Source: Byssochlamys sp. IMV 00236 (lineage: Eukaryota > Ascomycota > Eurotiomycetes > Eurotiales > Thermoascaceae). Taken from it: a stretch of DNA of 64,000 nt. The stretch is taken from NCBI GenBank assembly GCA_001931875.2, contig MSJH02000818.1, positions 310,001-374,000 of the forward strand, written 5' to 3'. Shown piece by piece: positions 24,823 to 36,087 of the stretch (positions are counted from its first letter, which is position 1; each line of letters begins with the position of its first letter). A model generated the notes under the pieces. It saw only the letters and a program-made list of their open reading frames with translations. It was not told the origin of the DNA and made no database searches. The position numbers were made by a program, and so were the translations under genes.

Positions 24823-25062
24823 AAGGTCAGCAGCAGCAGACCCTTGAGGGAAAGGACGACGGATAGCCCAAAGTAACAGATACATTGTATCCAATTGATC
24901 GTTTCGAAATTGTATAATAATACATTATCATCGTAACTTCCTGAGCAAGCCGTCTGAAGACCCTGGGAGGCCGCTATAATCATGTGAACGCAAGCTCAAG
25001 ATAAGCTTTCGATCACGAGAGTGACGTCCAGATAGAAAGATAAGTCCGCTAAAGGTGATTTA

Positions 25063-25585
25063 TCAGTAAAGAAGCCACGGCTTGGCCTTCTTTATAACTT
25101 CGTCCCATCCGTCCTGGTTCTTCCATATGGCGACACTTTCGACTTCACTCCGACCCAACTTCAACCCGTTGTATAGATGCTGGATAAACCAAGTTAGTAC
25201 GAACATCTTTTTAGTTATGAATGCCATTCCCTTCCGAGATAAAGAACCGTTCCAAATATCCGTGAAGTAAACTAGTGGTTGGACAGCTATAACTTACTGG
25301 AAACTGGCCCTCTCCAGCTCGTGGTCCGCACACCTGGCCATCGGGGTCCTCCCATCGGATATCCTGCTCTACACGGTCATATTCGATCCGTAGGATATAC
25401 ACGAGCGGTTCGTCCCTAAAAAAGTACTTGAGCGTATTGGGAATCTGGTGCGCCGTCGACAGATGGATAAATCCCGAGCGCTGGTCCATGAGGCTGACGG
25501 GAAGGCGTTCCGGAAGAGGCTCGGGGACCCGACTAGAAGAGGGGACTATCTTATAAAGATATCGTGGCGGTGGAAGAACGTCCAT
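25063..25585 (-). CDS. DUF952 family protein
   Basis: Small protein of 134 residues from exons 25585-25298 and 25179-25063 (donor GTAAGT, acceptor ATCCAG, phase 0). DUF952 features are YLYKIVPSS, DQRSGFIHLSTAHQIPNTL, VYILRIEYDRV, the region ending GEGQFPHLYNGL, and a C-terminal IWKNQDGWDEV. The family is widespread in bacteria and fungi and has a fold related to ADP-ribosyl-processing proteins, but its biochemical role is not established. It is transcribed towards the SDR gene; the two 3' ends are about 240 bases apart. Confidence 0.88.
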
Positions 25586-28149
25586 AGCTTTGTTCCTCTT
25601 CTCTCTGCCTTCCTTTCCTATCCCGATATACGTTATCTCTCTTCAACTTGTTCTTCCAGCGGTTCTCCCTGGTAGTCTTTATTTGAAGAAAAGAAAACAA
25701 AAAAAAGGCTTTTCCGGATGATTTGATCTAGGGAAAGCGAGCGAATGTTCTTTTTGGTCCTTCACTGGGTCTGCGTCAGTTCCCCATCTGATCGGCGCTG
25801 GGGCAAGGTCAGCGCCAAAAATCAAAAAAGTGACCGATGATGACAACTTGAAGTCGCGATTGGGTGGGGATCTCCGTAGATGGCCGTATTGACCAATGAG
25901 CGACGCCCACATCCGGCTCATGTTCCATAATAACCATCTATCCCACAGTCGGAAATCTGTCAAGATGATAAATAATAATAATAGTAATAGTAATAATGCC
26001 ATTGGGATCTATTCTACTATTCCATGCCAAATAGAGTCTGATTCCCAAGACGAGGGCCTAGAAGCTGCCAGCTCAATACAAAAATGGAGCGCTTCGATTC
26101 CACTAGTACGGAGTAGAATAAGTAGACAAGTTCCACTCCACGCGCTTATCGACGCTATCGAATGGAACCGAAGATCTGCTGCTCATCTTATGGTAGGTGA
26201 TTGTTGCCAGGGCCGTTTTAAGACTATCGCGCCTGGATGTCAAATTGTCAATAGACGACGTAGGGCGTGGGCTATCGTATGCCTATTTTAACGAGAGTCC
26301 ATCTCGTAGTCAAGCCTCAGTGTTCTCGATGCCAGATCTATACATACTGCCGATCGGTCTTAGCGCCGCGAAGAACGTTGCTGCGTCTGGTAAGGTATGT
26401 AGCTACGTAGCAGCAGAGTTACTCTAGACATGTCATTGTTGAACTATAGTCGCATTAGAATGAATTTTCTATCTTCTGTTAGAGGACTGCAGTTTGATAA
26501 CCTTGCCTGCAATGGACCCTGCTGTACTATGAAGGAACCTTCCAGCACTGACTCGCCAGCGTTTTTGTACGTATATATTCGTCTAGTGCCAGCAAGATCA
26601 GAGCATAGCACATGTTTGCGGGGCATGTCTAGAATCAACATATGATAAAAGATATGGTAGAAATAATTTGGATTGCCTCACTCGTGCCCTTAGTACTAAT
26701 TGGATATGCTTTGAATGAATGTGACTCAGTTCTTGCTGGCCACCTGGCCGAGGGCTATCTTAGATATGTATGCTGCCCGTGGGTTTGCCACCTTATCACT
26801 TGTCCGTTCCACTGTGTTCGCTACGGGGATGTTGAATCAACTGGAAGCGAATGGAGCTGTTTCTGTCCTTGCAGCCTTAGCCACATTACTCTGTTCTGTG
26901 TGACCACCCCTCTGTTGACCAGATATCGCAAGCTTGTCATGGCTCGGAACAAATCTGCCCGGTATAGCCTCCAGCTGCACCAGGAGAACGGGGTTTATAA
27001 GAATAGATACTGGCATAATGCTTGATGCATCTAGTATATACGATGTCATCGGTTTCAGATACTGCTCGACGTCCAGGAGTTGGAGTCATTCCATTGTTTT
27101 GCTAACAAGCTAAGTAACTATGCTGCTGGAGCGCAATCTCAGCGACACTGCGTTCCTTTCTCGCTTCTGATTTTGATACCTTACCACGAGTCATGACAAA
27201 TTGACAATAATTCCCATTGTGAGGTTACAGTAGTGGATTCCTCCAAAGTTCGGATCCTGTGGCTGTACTAATTATGTACTCCGTAACCACCGCCGCACCG
27301 ACTCGGACCCCGTCGCGATCAATCCACATTCTCCATATGGAGCCCGGCACGTATTACTACTGTACCTAGATACTGACGGGCAGTAGTTAGCACCAAGTAG
27401 GAAAATCAAGCACAGGCCAACATCACAGATGAGAATTCCAGACCGCCTTGGACTATCTACTAGCTAGCGACGGAGGAGACACAGATGACGGAGGCTTAGA
27501 TGACTTGTCGAGGCACCGAGTGAGACCACTAAGGAATCAATAATATTACTGAAATCATGAGGAATACCATAGATATGGAAACGATAACCATCAACAGTCC
27601 TAGCCTTGCCGGTTGTCGCCGGGAAGAGCCAAAACGCAGTGACGCGATGTGCCATAAAAGTAAACATGGGAAAGCTCGACGCCGGCTGAGCTATGCCGCT
27701 TCGGGAGATTTGTTTATCGCCTGAGGTCGCCCGGCTCCTTCCCCGCCATCAACAGCTGGCCGACCCGATCGAGAGAGAATCAAATCGCCAACATTATTCG
27801 AACCATCAGGACGGCTGGTTCGTGATACCCTTTTTTCTTTTGTTCTTTCTCTGGGGATTGTGCATCCGGTTTGACACTCGAGCTTGCACTCTCTGTTCTG
27901 TTGATTCTACAATTAGAAAAACGAGGCTCAAAAGAATCATACCCTGCCCTTGCGTTTCTGCTATCATTGGACCGGGCGACGCCGCCCTTGATTCAGCATT
28001 CCTGCGCACTTACACCTCCGCGCACCCTTCGCCCAAACATCCCCTCCTGCTTTCCACTGTTCCTGCGAGGAAGCAGGTATGCGTTTGGAGGACAGGATCT
28101 TCGCCTTTTCATCGATCCTTGCATTCCTGTCTGGCCAGTTGCGTGCGTG
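25586..28149. other. Accessory spacer upstream of IQGAP
   Basis: 2.5 kb without an intact gene. It contains an AAT/AGT-rich microsatellite near 25968-25996, MFS-like coding debris at 26660-27030 (separate entry) and the IQGAP promoter and leader. A 183-codon frame at 27693-28244 has no family features, overlaps the IQGAP start and is rejected. Confidence 0.5.
26660..27030 (+). pseudogene. Possible relic of an MFS transporter C-terminus
   Basis: Pieces in two frames read in the order of an MFS C-terminal half: a hydrophobic segment IASLVPLVLIGYALNE, then ILDMYAARGFATLSLVRS, then NQLEANGAVSVLAALATLLC, then back in the first frame PPLLTRYRKLVMARNKSARY, a typical cytosolic tail. The frame changes and the stops between pieces imply decay. 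This rests on pattern alone, so confidence is low. Confidence 0.35.
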
Positions 28150-31100
28150 ATGTCCGACCATTTGCCATCTGCCAGAAGATCGCAGACGGACGTTTCCGCC
28201 TCGACGCCCAGTCCTTTTCGCCATGGGTCGACGGCCTCAACTAGCTCATCAATCTACTCTATCTATTCCAATTCTTTTGCACCCAGCCGCACCAGCACGA
28301 TATCCTCAAATGCGTCCGTTGGGTCAGTCTTTGGTAGCTTCGTGCACCCGAGAGGGAAGAGCGAATTGACCAATATGGTGTCTGCGACAATCGGGCAAAC
28401 ACCAGCGGCGGACAGGCCACCGAGCGCTGGGGAGACATATGGGAATATACGCCGCTCACTGAGACCGTTACCACAAGTTCCTAATGCTGTGCCGCCTCCG
28501 ACAAAATATATACCCTACCGCCCGCCTGGTCATAACAGAAGCCAAACCTTGGATGAAAGGCTTTTCCCTAAAGACTACAGACCAATCACTCCAGAAGCCC
28601 GCCCTGCGTCCCGACAAGAAAATGAGCCTCTGAGGAGCGTGGATGCCGCTGCGTACAGCCCTCCGGCGTCTCCTCATAGCATATCTCCTCGCACCAGGGT
28701 GAATCATTCTTACTCTGTATCCACTCCACACCCGCCTCCATTGACCACTGCTCTTACTGCCCCCGAGCTCGAGACATTTCAGAAGTCTTCCACCGGTCAT
28801 CTCCGCACCCTTTCCAAAATTGCTCAGTCGGGGGAGGGCGGAGAATTTTCCATCAATAATTCGCCTTCGGTGGTAGGTCTGCAGGGCAGACGGCGCCTCA
28901 AGCGTGCGGATTCTGGAAATGGAAGCGGCAGTGGAAATGGAACCAGGAGAAAGAATACTTCTTCGTGGGCCGCGGGCAACTGGATGGACAAACAGCGGCA
29001 ATTCCTTCAGGCCTACGAGTATCTATGTCACATCGGAGAGGCCAAGGAATGGATAGAAGATGTGATCCAAAAACCAGTTCCACCTATCGTTCAACTGGAA
29101 GAAGCGCTTCGTGATGGAGTGACGCTGGCCGAAGTTGTGCAGGCACTATGTCCAAATCGCACGTTCCGAATCTTTCGCCATCCGAAACTACAATACCGGC
29201 ACTCCGACAATATCGCACTGTTCTTCCGATTCCTTGAAGAGGTAGAACTGCCTGACCTCTTCCGGTTCGAATTGATCGATCTCTACGAGAAGAAGAATAT
29301 CCCCAAAGTCATCCACTGCATTCACGCATTGTCCTGGCTGCTGTACAAAAAAGGGATCGTCGACTTCCGCATTGGAAACCTGGTTGGTCAGCTTGAGTTT
29401 GAACACCATGAGCTGGAGCAGATGCAAAAGGGCCTCGACAAGTCAGGCGTCAGTATGCCTAGTTTCTCCGGCATGGGTGCTAGCTTTGGTGCGGAACCTG
29501 AACCGGAGCCTGAACCAGAGCCAGTGGAATCAGAGGAAGAAAGGATAGACAGGGAACTGCGGGAAAACGAACTGTCTATTATCGACTTTCAGTCTCAGAT
29601 AAGGGGTGCATTGTTGCGAGTAAAACTCGGCGATGTCATGAACGACCTGTGGGATATCGAACATCTGATCATCGATCTTCAATCTAGGATCCGTGGCGAC
29701 TTCACACGGCAGATCATGGAGTACAGGCTGAGCATGCGCCGATTTGCAACCAACCTTCAAGCAAGCTGCCGAGGGTTTATCGTGCGATCGAGGCAGCGAA
29801 AGAATGAGGATTGGTGGAAGACAAAGGAACCTGACATTCTCAAACTGCAGAGTCTAGTGCGGGCAGCCAAAGCTCGAACTGAAGTCAACTATATCAGAAC
29901 ACAAATGCGACGACAAGAGTCCGGCATCAAGTCTTTCCAGGCAGCTATCAGAGGTGCCCTACAAAGGAAGCAGGCGCACGAGCAGATCGAGGAGACAAGA
30001 GACTCCGAAGACCAAGTCCAGAGTTTACAAGCAGCAATCCGAGGAATGCTTGCTCGCCAATCGATCTCGGGCTCTAAGTCAGCGCTCAAGGCAGAAAGCT
30101 CCCTTATTGCTTTTATACAAGCAGCAATCCGAGGAATGCTTGCTCGCCAATCGATCTCGGGCTCTAAGTCAGCGCTCAAGGCTGAAAGCTCCCTTATTGC
30201 TTTTATACAAGCGAGCGCACGGGCAATGGCCACTCGAGCTAGTTTGGCTGAACAAAGAGATGCATTAGTCGGATTTAGTGACAAGTGGCTTACTTTGCAA
30301 TCTACCTCCCGTGGTTCTGCCGTGAGAGAGAGCCTTCGACATCTCCGGAATCTCTTGCACAATGAAGAACCCTCGGTCATATCTCTCCAGAGTGCCATAA
30401 GAGCAAAGGCACTTCGATATGATATCGAATCTCAGAAAAGGTCGTTGGCTGAAAATGAAGCTTCAGTGTTGGACTTTCAGTCTTCAACCCGGGGATTCCT
30501 ACTGCGCAGACGTATCGAGGCTGATCGCTGCGCACTACAGCAGGAGACGTCTCTCTTGACAGAACTCCAGGCATGCGCCCGGGCAGCCATCGTAAGGCAA
30601 AACATCCTTGACATACAATCTCAGCTGGAAGACTGTACCGAAGAAATCATTGAGATTCAGTCTTCTGCCAGAGCCATGCTTTACCGCTTTCAACTGGAGC
30701 GGATGCTTACTGATCTCTATATTCAAGAAGATGCTGTCCTTGAGCTTCAGGCGTGGATCAGGGGCAGTCTCGTCCGCTCACGGTTTGAAGAAAAACGCCG
30801 GTTCTACCGTGAGAATATGGAAAAGGTCATCAAAGTCCAAAGCTTTGTGAGAGGCAAGATTCAGGGCCAAGCGTACAAGAGCCTCACCAGCGGCAAGAAT
30901 CCCCCCGTTGGAACGATCAAGGGATTCGTACATCTTCTTAACGATAGCGACTTTGACTTCGACGAAGAAATTGAATTTGAGCGATTGAGAAAGACTGTTG
31001 TTCAGCAAGTTCGTCAAAATGAGATGGCCGACCAGTACATCACTCAGCTGGATATCAAAATCGCGCTTCTCGTCAAGAACAAAATCACCCTTGATGAGGT

Positions 31101-33388
31101 TGTTAAGCACCAGAAGCACTTCGGTGGCCACGTTGGAAGTCTCTTGTCCAACACAGACATCTCGTCGAAGGATCCTTTCGATCTCAAGGCGCTAAACAAG
31201 ACATCCAGAAAGAAGTTAGAGCAGTACCAGGTGCTGTTCTTCTTGCTTCAGACCCAGCCACAATACCTGGCCAAACTTTTCCGTAGATTGCGGGAACAAA
31301 ACACGGCGGAGAAGGAATTTGAGCGGATTAAGCACCTGATAATGGGTCTGTTTGGATACTCTCAGAAGAGAAGGGAGGAATACTACCTGATGAAGCTGAT
31401 TGTCCGCTCCGTCAAGGAAGAAATTGAGGGATTTGACTCGCTTCAGGAGTACATGCGCTGTAATTTCTTCTGGAACAAGCTCTTTGGAGCCTACGTCAAG
31501 TCGCCGAGGGACCGCAAATTCATGCGGGATGTGTTAAGCCAGCTGGTGAAGGAGACTGTGATCGACAATCCGGATCTGGACTTGGAGAGTGATCCGATGC
31601 AGATATATCGCTCTGCGATCAGCGACGAGGAACTTCGTACTGGTAGGCGAAGTCGACGTCGTCCTGACGTGCGGAGAGAGGAAGCAATCAGGGACCCAGA
31701 GACGAGAGCGACATTTATCAGGCATTTGCAGGACCTCCGGGACATCGCCGACCAATTCTTCAGTTCATTCGAAGATTTACTGATCCGAATGCCCTTTGGT
31801 ATTCGATACATAACACAGCAGATGTACGATTCTCTGTTGAAACAGTTTAGCGATGAGGATCCTGGCTTCATTCTCCAAGTCGCAGGATACTGGGTCTGGA
31901 AGAACTACTTCCAACCAGCGATACTCGAACCAGAGAAGCATGGAATTGTCGACCGCGGCTTGACCCAGGGGCAGAAGAGAAATCTCGGAGAGGTTTCGAA
32001 AGTCCTTTCTCAGATCGCCTCTGGTAGACTATTTGGGGGAGAGAATGTCTACCTGCAACCGCTTAACTCATATGTCGGCGAGTCAATTCAACGTTTAGGC
32101 CAGTTGTGGGGCAACAGTAAGTACCAGGATCCAAGTTCTGTTTTGTGCAAGATATCTGACTGCATCCCAGTGATCTCCGTTCAAGACGCCGAGTCATATT
32201 TCGATATTGACGAGTTCAACGACCTTTACGCCAAGACGAAGCCAACTCTATATATCAAGATGTCTGACATATTTTCTATCCATCAGCTCGTGGCTTCAGA
32301 AGTCAATGCCATCTGCTCCCATTCTGATGATATCCTGAAAGAAGTCATTCGCGATCTCGGAAACGTCAAGACAAACGAAAACGAGTTGATGAGTGTCAGC
32401 AGTTCTGAGATCAGTTTGACTCTACTGCCTAAACTTCACAATGTTGAAGGTAATACATCCTCCATAATCCCACACGAACTGTAGCTGACTACGCGTAGAT
32501 CCCGAGGCTGAAGTGAAGGCCCTTCTTATGGAAACTAAACGCTGCATCCTCTATATCATCCGAGTTCAATCCGGTGACAATCTCTGGGATATCATGATCA
32601 AGCCACCAACTATAGAGGACGAAGAACGATGGCAGACCATTGTTCGCGATGAGTTGTCCACCAACAATAGACGCAAGGGTGCCTATTCCGAAGCAAATAC
32701 CTTGATCGATATTGGAGCCATGACCTACCCTGAGCTGAAGCGAACGGCACTTGAGAATATCGTGCAACTTGAACACGCAGGCAAGATTAGCCGTCATAAC
32801 AACTACCAAGACCTGCTGAACGCGATTGCAGTCGACATCAGGACTAAACATCGGCGCAGAATCCAACGACAGCGTGAACTGGACGGTGTTCGCATGACGC
32901 TGGCGCGGCTGAACGACCAGGCCATCTACCTGGACCAGCAGCTCAAGACCTACAACGACTATATTGAGCAGGCAATGGTCACCCTGCAGAACAAGAAGGG
33001 GAAGAAGCGATTCTTGATGCCGTTTACCAAACAATGGGATCATGAACGTGAACTGCAGAAATCGGGACGCGTCTTTAAATTCGGCTCTTTCAAGTACTCC
33101 GCTCGCAATCTTGCTGATAAAGGTGTCTTGGTCCACTGGAAGGGCTATACCGAACGCCAATGGGACCGTGTCGACCTGACAATATCGAGTAACGAAGTTG
33201 GAGTGTTCACACTCGACGGAAGCAGCGGCAATATGATGATTCCTGGTGCAAACGCACAGGTACCGCTGGACGATCTGTTGCAGGCGCAGTTTAACAACAC
33301 CCAGTTCCTCGACTTCTTCGAGGGACACCTACGAGTTAACGTCAATCTTTTCTTGCACCTGATCATGAGGAAATTTTATAACGAATGA
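28150..33388 (+). CDS. sepG: IQGAP-family cytokinetic scaffold
   Basis: Scaffold that links the contractile actin ring, calmodulin/myosin light chain and septins at the septum; the Aspergillus nidulans orthologue is SepG. Exons 28150-32449 and 32499-33388 (donor GTAATA, branch GCTGAC, acceptor GCGTAG) give 1729 residues. Order: a disordered Ser/Pro-rich N-terminus, a calponin-homology domain (about 280-400; AKEWIEDVIQ to HALSWLLYKKG), a Glu-Pro repeat (about 447-456), roughly fifteen degenerate IQ motifs (about 475-910, many of the form LQSxxRG), a RasGAP-related domain (about 970-1250) and the RasGAP C-terminal domain (about 1434-1700). The start was set at MSDHLPSARRS; the frame is open further upstream to 27871, but that part is not family-like. 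Two adjacent IQ units are a near-identical 90-bp duplication. Confidence 0.95.
30026..30205 (+). repeat. In-frame 90-bp tandem duplication within the IQ region
   Basis: Copy 1 is 30026-30115 and copy 2 is 30116-30205. By direct reading they differ at one base (GCAGAAAGC against GCTGAAAGC, synonymous). Each encodes a 30-residue unit containing QAAIRGMLARQSISGSK. The surrounding IQ repeats share only short motifs at DNA level, so this pair is a recent event. Confidence 0.92.
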
Positions 33389-34167
33389 GCAGCTTATGAG
33401 TTATTTTTTGTGTGGAACATGATGAACTTGATGCCCCGGGGGAGTCCGTATCTCCCTCTTCACGAACATATTACGCTTCCGTGATACCCCAACCACCCAG
33501 TGAAAGACGTTTCGGTTAGATCTCATGAACGGTGTTATCTGGAATAGAGAGGAAGGTGGTTCGGAAGCTCCGGGGCCGGGATTTGTTTGAAGATACCGTT
33601 TGTACTGCATGTTGGGATTTTGTTTTCTGTTATTTTTTTTTGTTTAAAGACTACGGGCGAAGCCAACCTTTACCCTGCTCGGGCAAGGCTGTCAGGCCCC
33701 GAGACGATGCTGGATTTTACAGTTAGGTTTCACGAATTTCCTCTTACCTTTTATGTACGTACTTGAACTGGTAGTATTATATTCCATGTGATATCCAATA
33801 GTATTTGAACGACGATTTCTTTTGGGAGAGTCCTGTTGCCTACCTAAGTCATACTGCAATAATGTGCTGATCTGTAGTTAACTAGTAGAAATAATAATAT
33901 AGAGACGGCGGAGAACAATCGGAGCTCCGCACGTGACGTTGCCGGCGCGGCTTTGTTGGCCTCTCGAGAGTCGGGAGATGCCCGAACCAGCTGAGCCTCC
34001 GCATCCTCCGGACGAGCTCAGTCTAGCATCTCCCTTTCCTTCTCCCCGTCTGCCTTTCTTTCGCGCCCCGTTTTTCTGTGTTGACAACTTTTGCGAGGGC
34101 CTTTTCTCCTTGATTGTAGTATAGTGCATCATCACATCATAGGGGAGATCTGTTCCCGGTCGGCGCC
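33389..34167. other. IQGAP 3' region / ent3 promoter
   Basis: Spacer between two plus-strand genes. No coding sequence is recognised on either strand. The last 200 bases are GC- and pyrimidine-rich, consistent with the ent3 leader. Confidence 0.5.
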
Positions 34168-36087
34168 ATGGATTTCGCCTCTCTCAAGGAGCAGGTCAGC
34201 AACCTGACCCTGTACGACATCAAGGCTGGAGTCCGGAAAGTTCAGAATGGTACGTTTTGCGTGATAGGAGCGGGAAACGGTAGTTGGAGGGAGGGGAATC
34301 GTCCCTGGATTATAGGTACTAACTTGGGAGTCTTTAGCTGTCATGAACTACACGGAGATGGAGTCGAAGGTTGGTCGCCACGCGAACACTGCGGCCGGAT
34401 AAATCGAAACGTACGACTTACGCGCATTTTGACAGGTCCGAGAGGCTACTAATAACGAGCCATGGGGTGCTTCGTCTACGTTGATGCAGGAGATCGCGAA
34501 TGGAACACATAGCTAGTTAGTCGCACCGCCCCCCTTTCCGATATCGGTTTATTCGGTAATGGCATTGTAGGAGGTGTTTAACTGACATTTATACTTGTTC
34601 GATTATAGCCAGCTGTTGAACGAGATTATGCCTATGATTTACAAGCGCTTTACGGAGAAGAGCGCGGAGGAGTGGAGACAGATATACAAAGTACGAGCCC
34701 GAGCCGCTTTCCTGGCGTGGATACAGGTCCAAATTCAACCATGTGAATACTGATTGATTGTTGATAGGCACTCCAACTTCTCGAATTCCTCGTCAAGAAC
34801 GGTTCAGAACGAGTTGTCGATGATGCGCGATCGCATCTATCTCTCCTGCGCATGCTGCGCCAATTCCACTACATCGACCAGAACGGAAAAGACCAGGGAA
34901 TCAACGTCCGTAACAGGGCGCAGGAGCTGGCGAAGCTTTTGAGCGACGTCGACCTGATTCGCACAGAGAGAAAGAAAGCGCGGGCAAACCGGAACAAATT
35001 CGGTGGGATTGAAGGTGGTCTTGGTGTCCGGGGCGGTCTTTCTGGATCGACTAGTAGATATGGAGGCTTTGGTAGCGAATCCCTTGGCTATGGAGGTTAT
35101 AGTGGAGGCGTCTACGGCGATGGCGGTGGCTATGGAGGCAACACGAGCGAATTCGAGGATACGGGGCGGAGAGGGAATCGCTTTGAGGAATATGATGAAT
35201 ACGATGAAGCGGATGCGGCCCCCAGCCAGCGCCGCGTAGCAAGCCAACCGCGTGCGACGAAGCAGCCTGAGAAGCCCAAGGAAGAGGTGCCGGATCTATT
35301 CGATTTTGGAGACGAGCCTGTCACGACGTCGTCTTCGACTGCTGCCGGCAAGCAACCTGCTAGCAACGCTGGCAACGGCTTGCTCGACGACACCGCGGAT
35401 GATGACGAATTCGACGATTTCCAGTCCGCAACTCCAGCACCTGCTGCTCCGGCCGCTCCTCAGCCTACTTCGTCTAATCAGTTCTCTATTGCTCCTCCAT
35501 CCTCCACTGCGTCGACTACTCAGTTCGCTGCGCCCAAGCCTGTGTCGGGCACACAGAATGCTAACTTGACCAACCTCGTTGGCATTTCTTCCATTACTCC
35601 CACACCAACCGGCGGCAGTTTGACTTCTCCAATGTCGCCTCAAGGTTCCCTGGCGTCTCTGCAATCAAGACAACAACCAAGGCCGACCGGCTTCCAGGCA
35701 CCAACGCCCAACTATTTCACCTCTGTTTCCGCTGCCACCACAGGCCAGCATACGAGCGCCAGAGCCAGTGTATCCTCTATCACCTCCCCTGCATCATCCC
35801 ACAAGCCGTCAGCCTCGACTTCCAAGGCTGGAGGTGATGCTTTCGGCTCGCTCTGGTCTGCTGCCAGCGCCAGTGCAGGTATCCAGAAGAATTCTCCCTC
35901 GCAGAACAAGGGCCCCAACCTGGCCAGCCTCTCTAAGGAGAAGGCCAGCGCCGGCATTTGGGGAACTCCCGCTCCGTCCGCATCTACTCCCACCTCGACG
36001 TCGTCGACGCCAGCTTTTGGTCAGTCCAAGCCACCGCAGCAAGGACACAAGCCCAGTGGTTCTGCTCTGGATGACCTACTAGGATAG
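34168..36087 (+). CDS. ent3: Epsin-like ENTH-domain adaptor (Ent3 type)
   Basis: Clathrin adaptor for trafficking between trans-Golgi and endosomes. Five exons, 34168-34249, 34338-34369, 34436-34515, 34609-34690 and 34768-36087, give 531 residues, all in phase. The ENTH domain fills about 1-150: LYDIKAGVRKVQN, VREATNNEPWGAS, NEIMPMIYKRFTEK, ALQLLEFLVKNGSERVV and FHYIDQNGKDQGINVR. After a basic stretch the rest is Gly/Ser/Pro/Gln-rich and disordered. DLFDFGDEP (268-276) and DEFDDFQ (about 305-311) are acidic-phenylalanine motifs of the kind that bind AP-1 and GGA ear domains, which points to Ent3 rather than endocytic Ent1/2. No ubiquitin-interacting motif or NPF repeat is seen. The third exon's end (donor GTTAGT) was chosen because it restores SYQLLNEIM. 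Confidence 0.92.

Noticed and set aside
27693..28244. 183-codon frame overlapping the IQGAP start
   Set aside because: No family features and it overlaps the N-terminus of a certain gene in another frame.
32489..33328. 279-codon minus-strand frame opposite the end of IQGAP
   Set aside because: Shadow of the RasGAP C-terminal exon; no family features.
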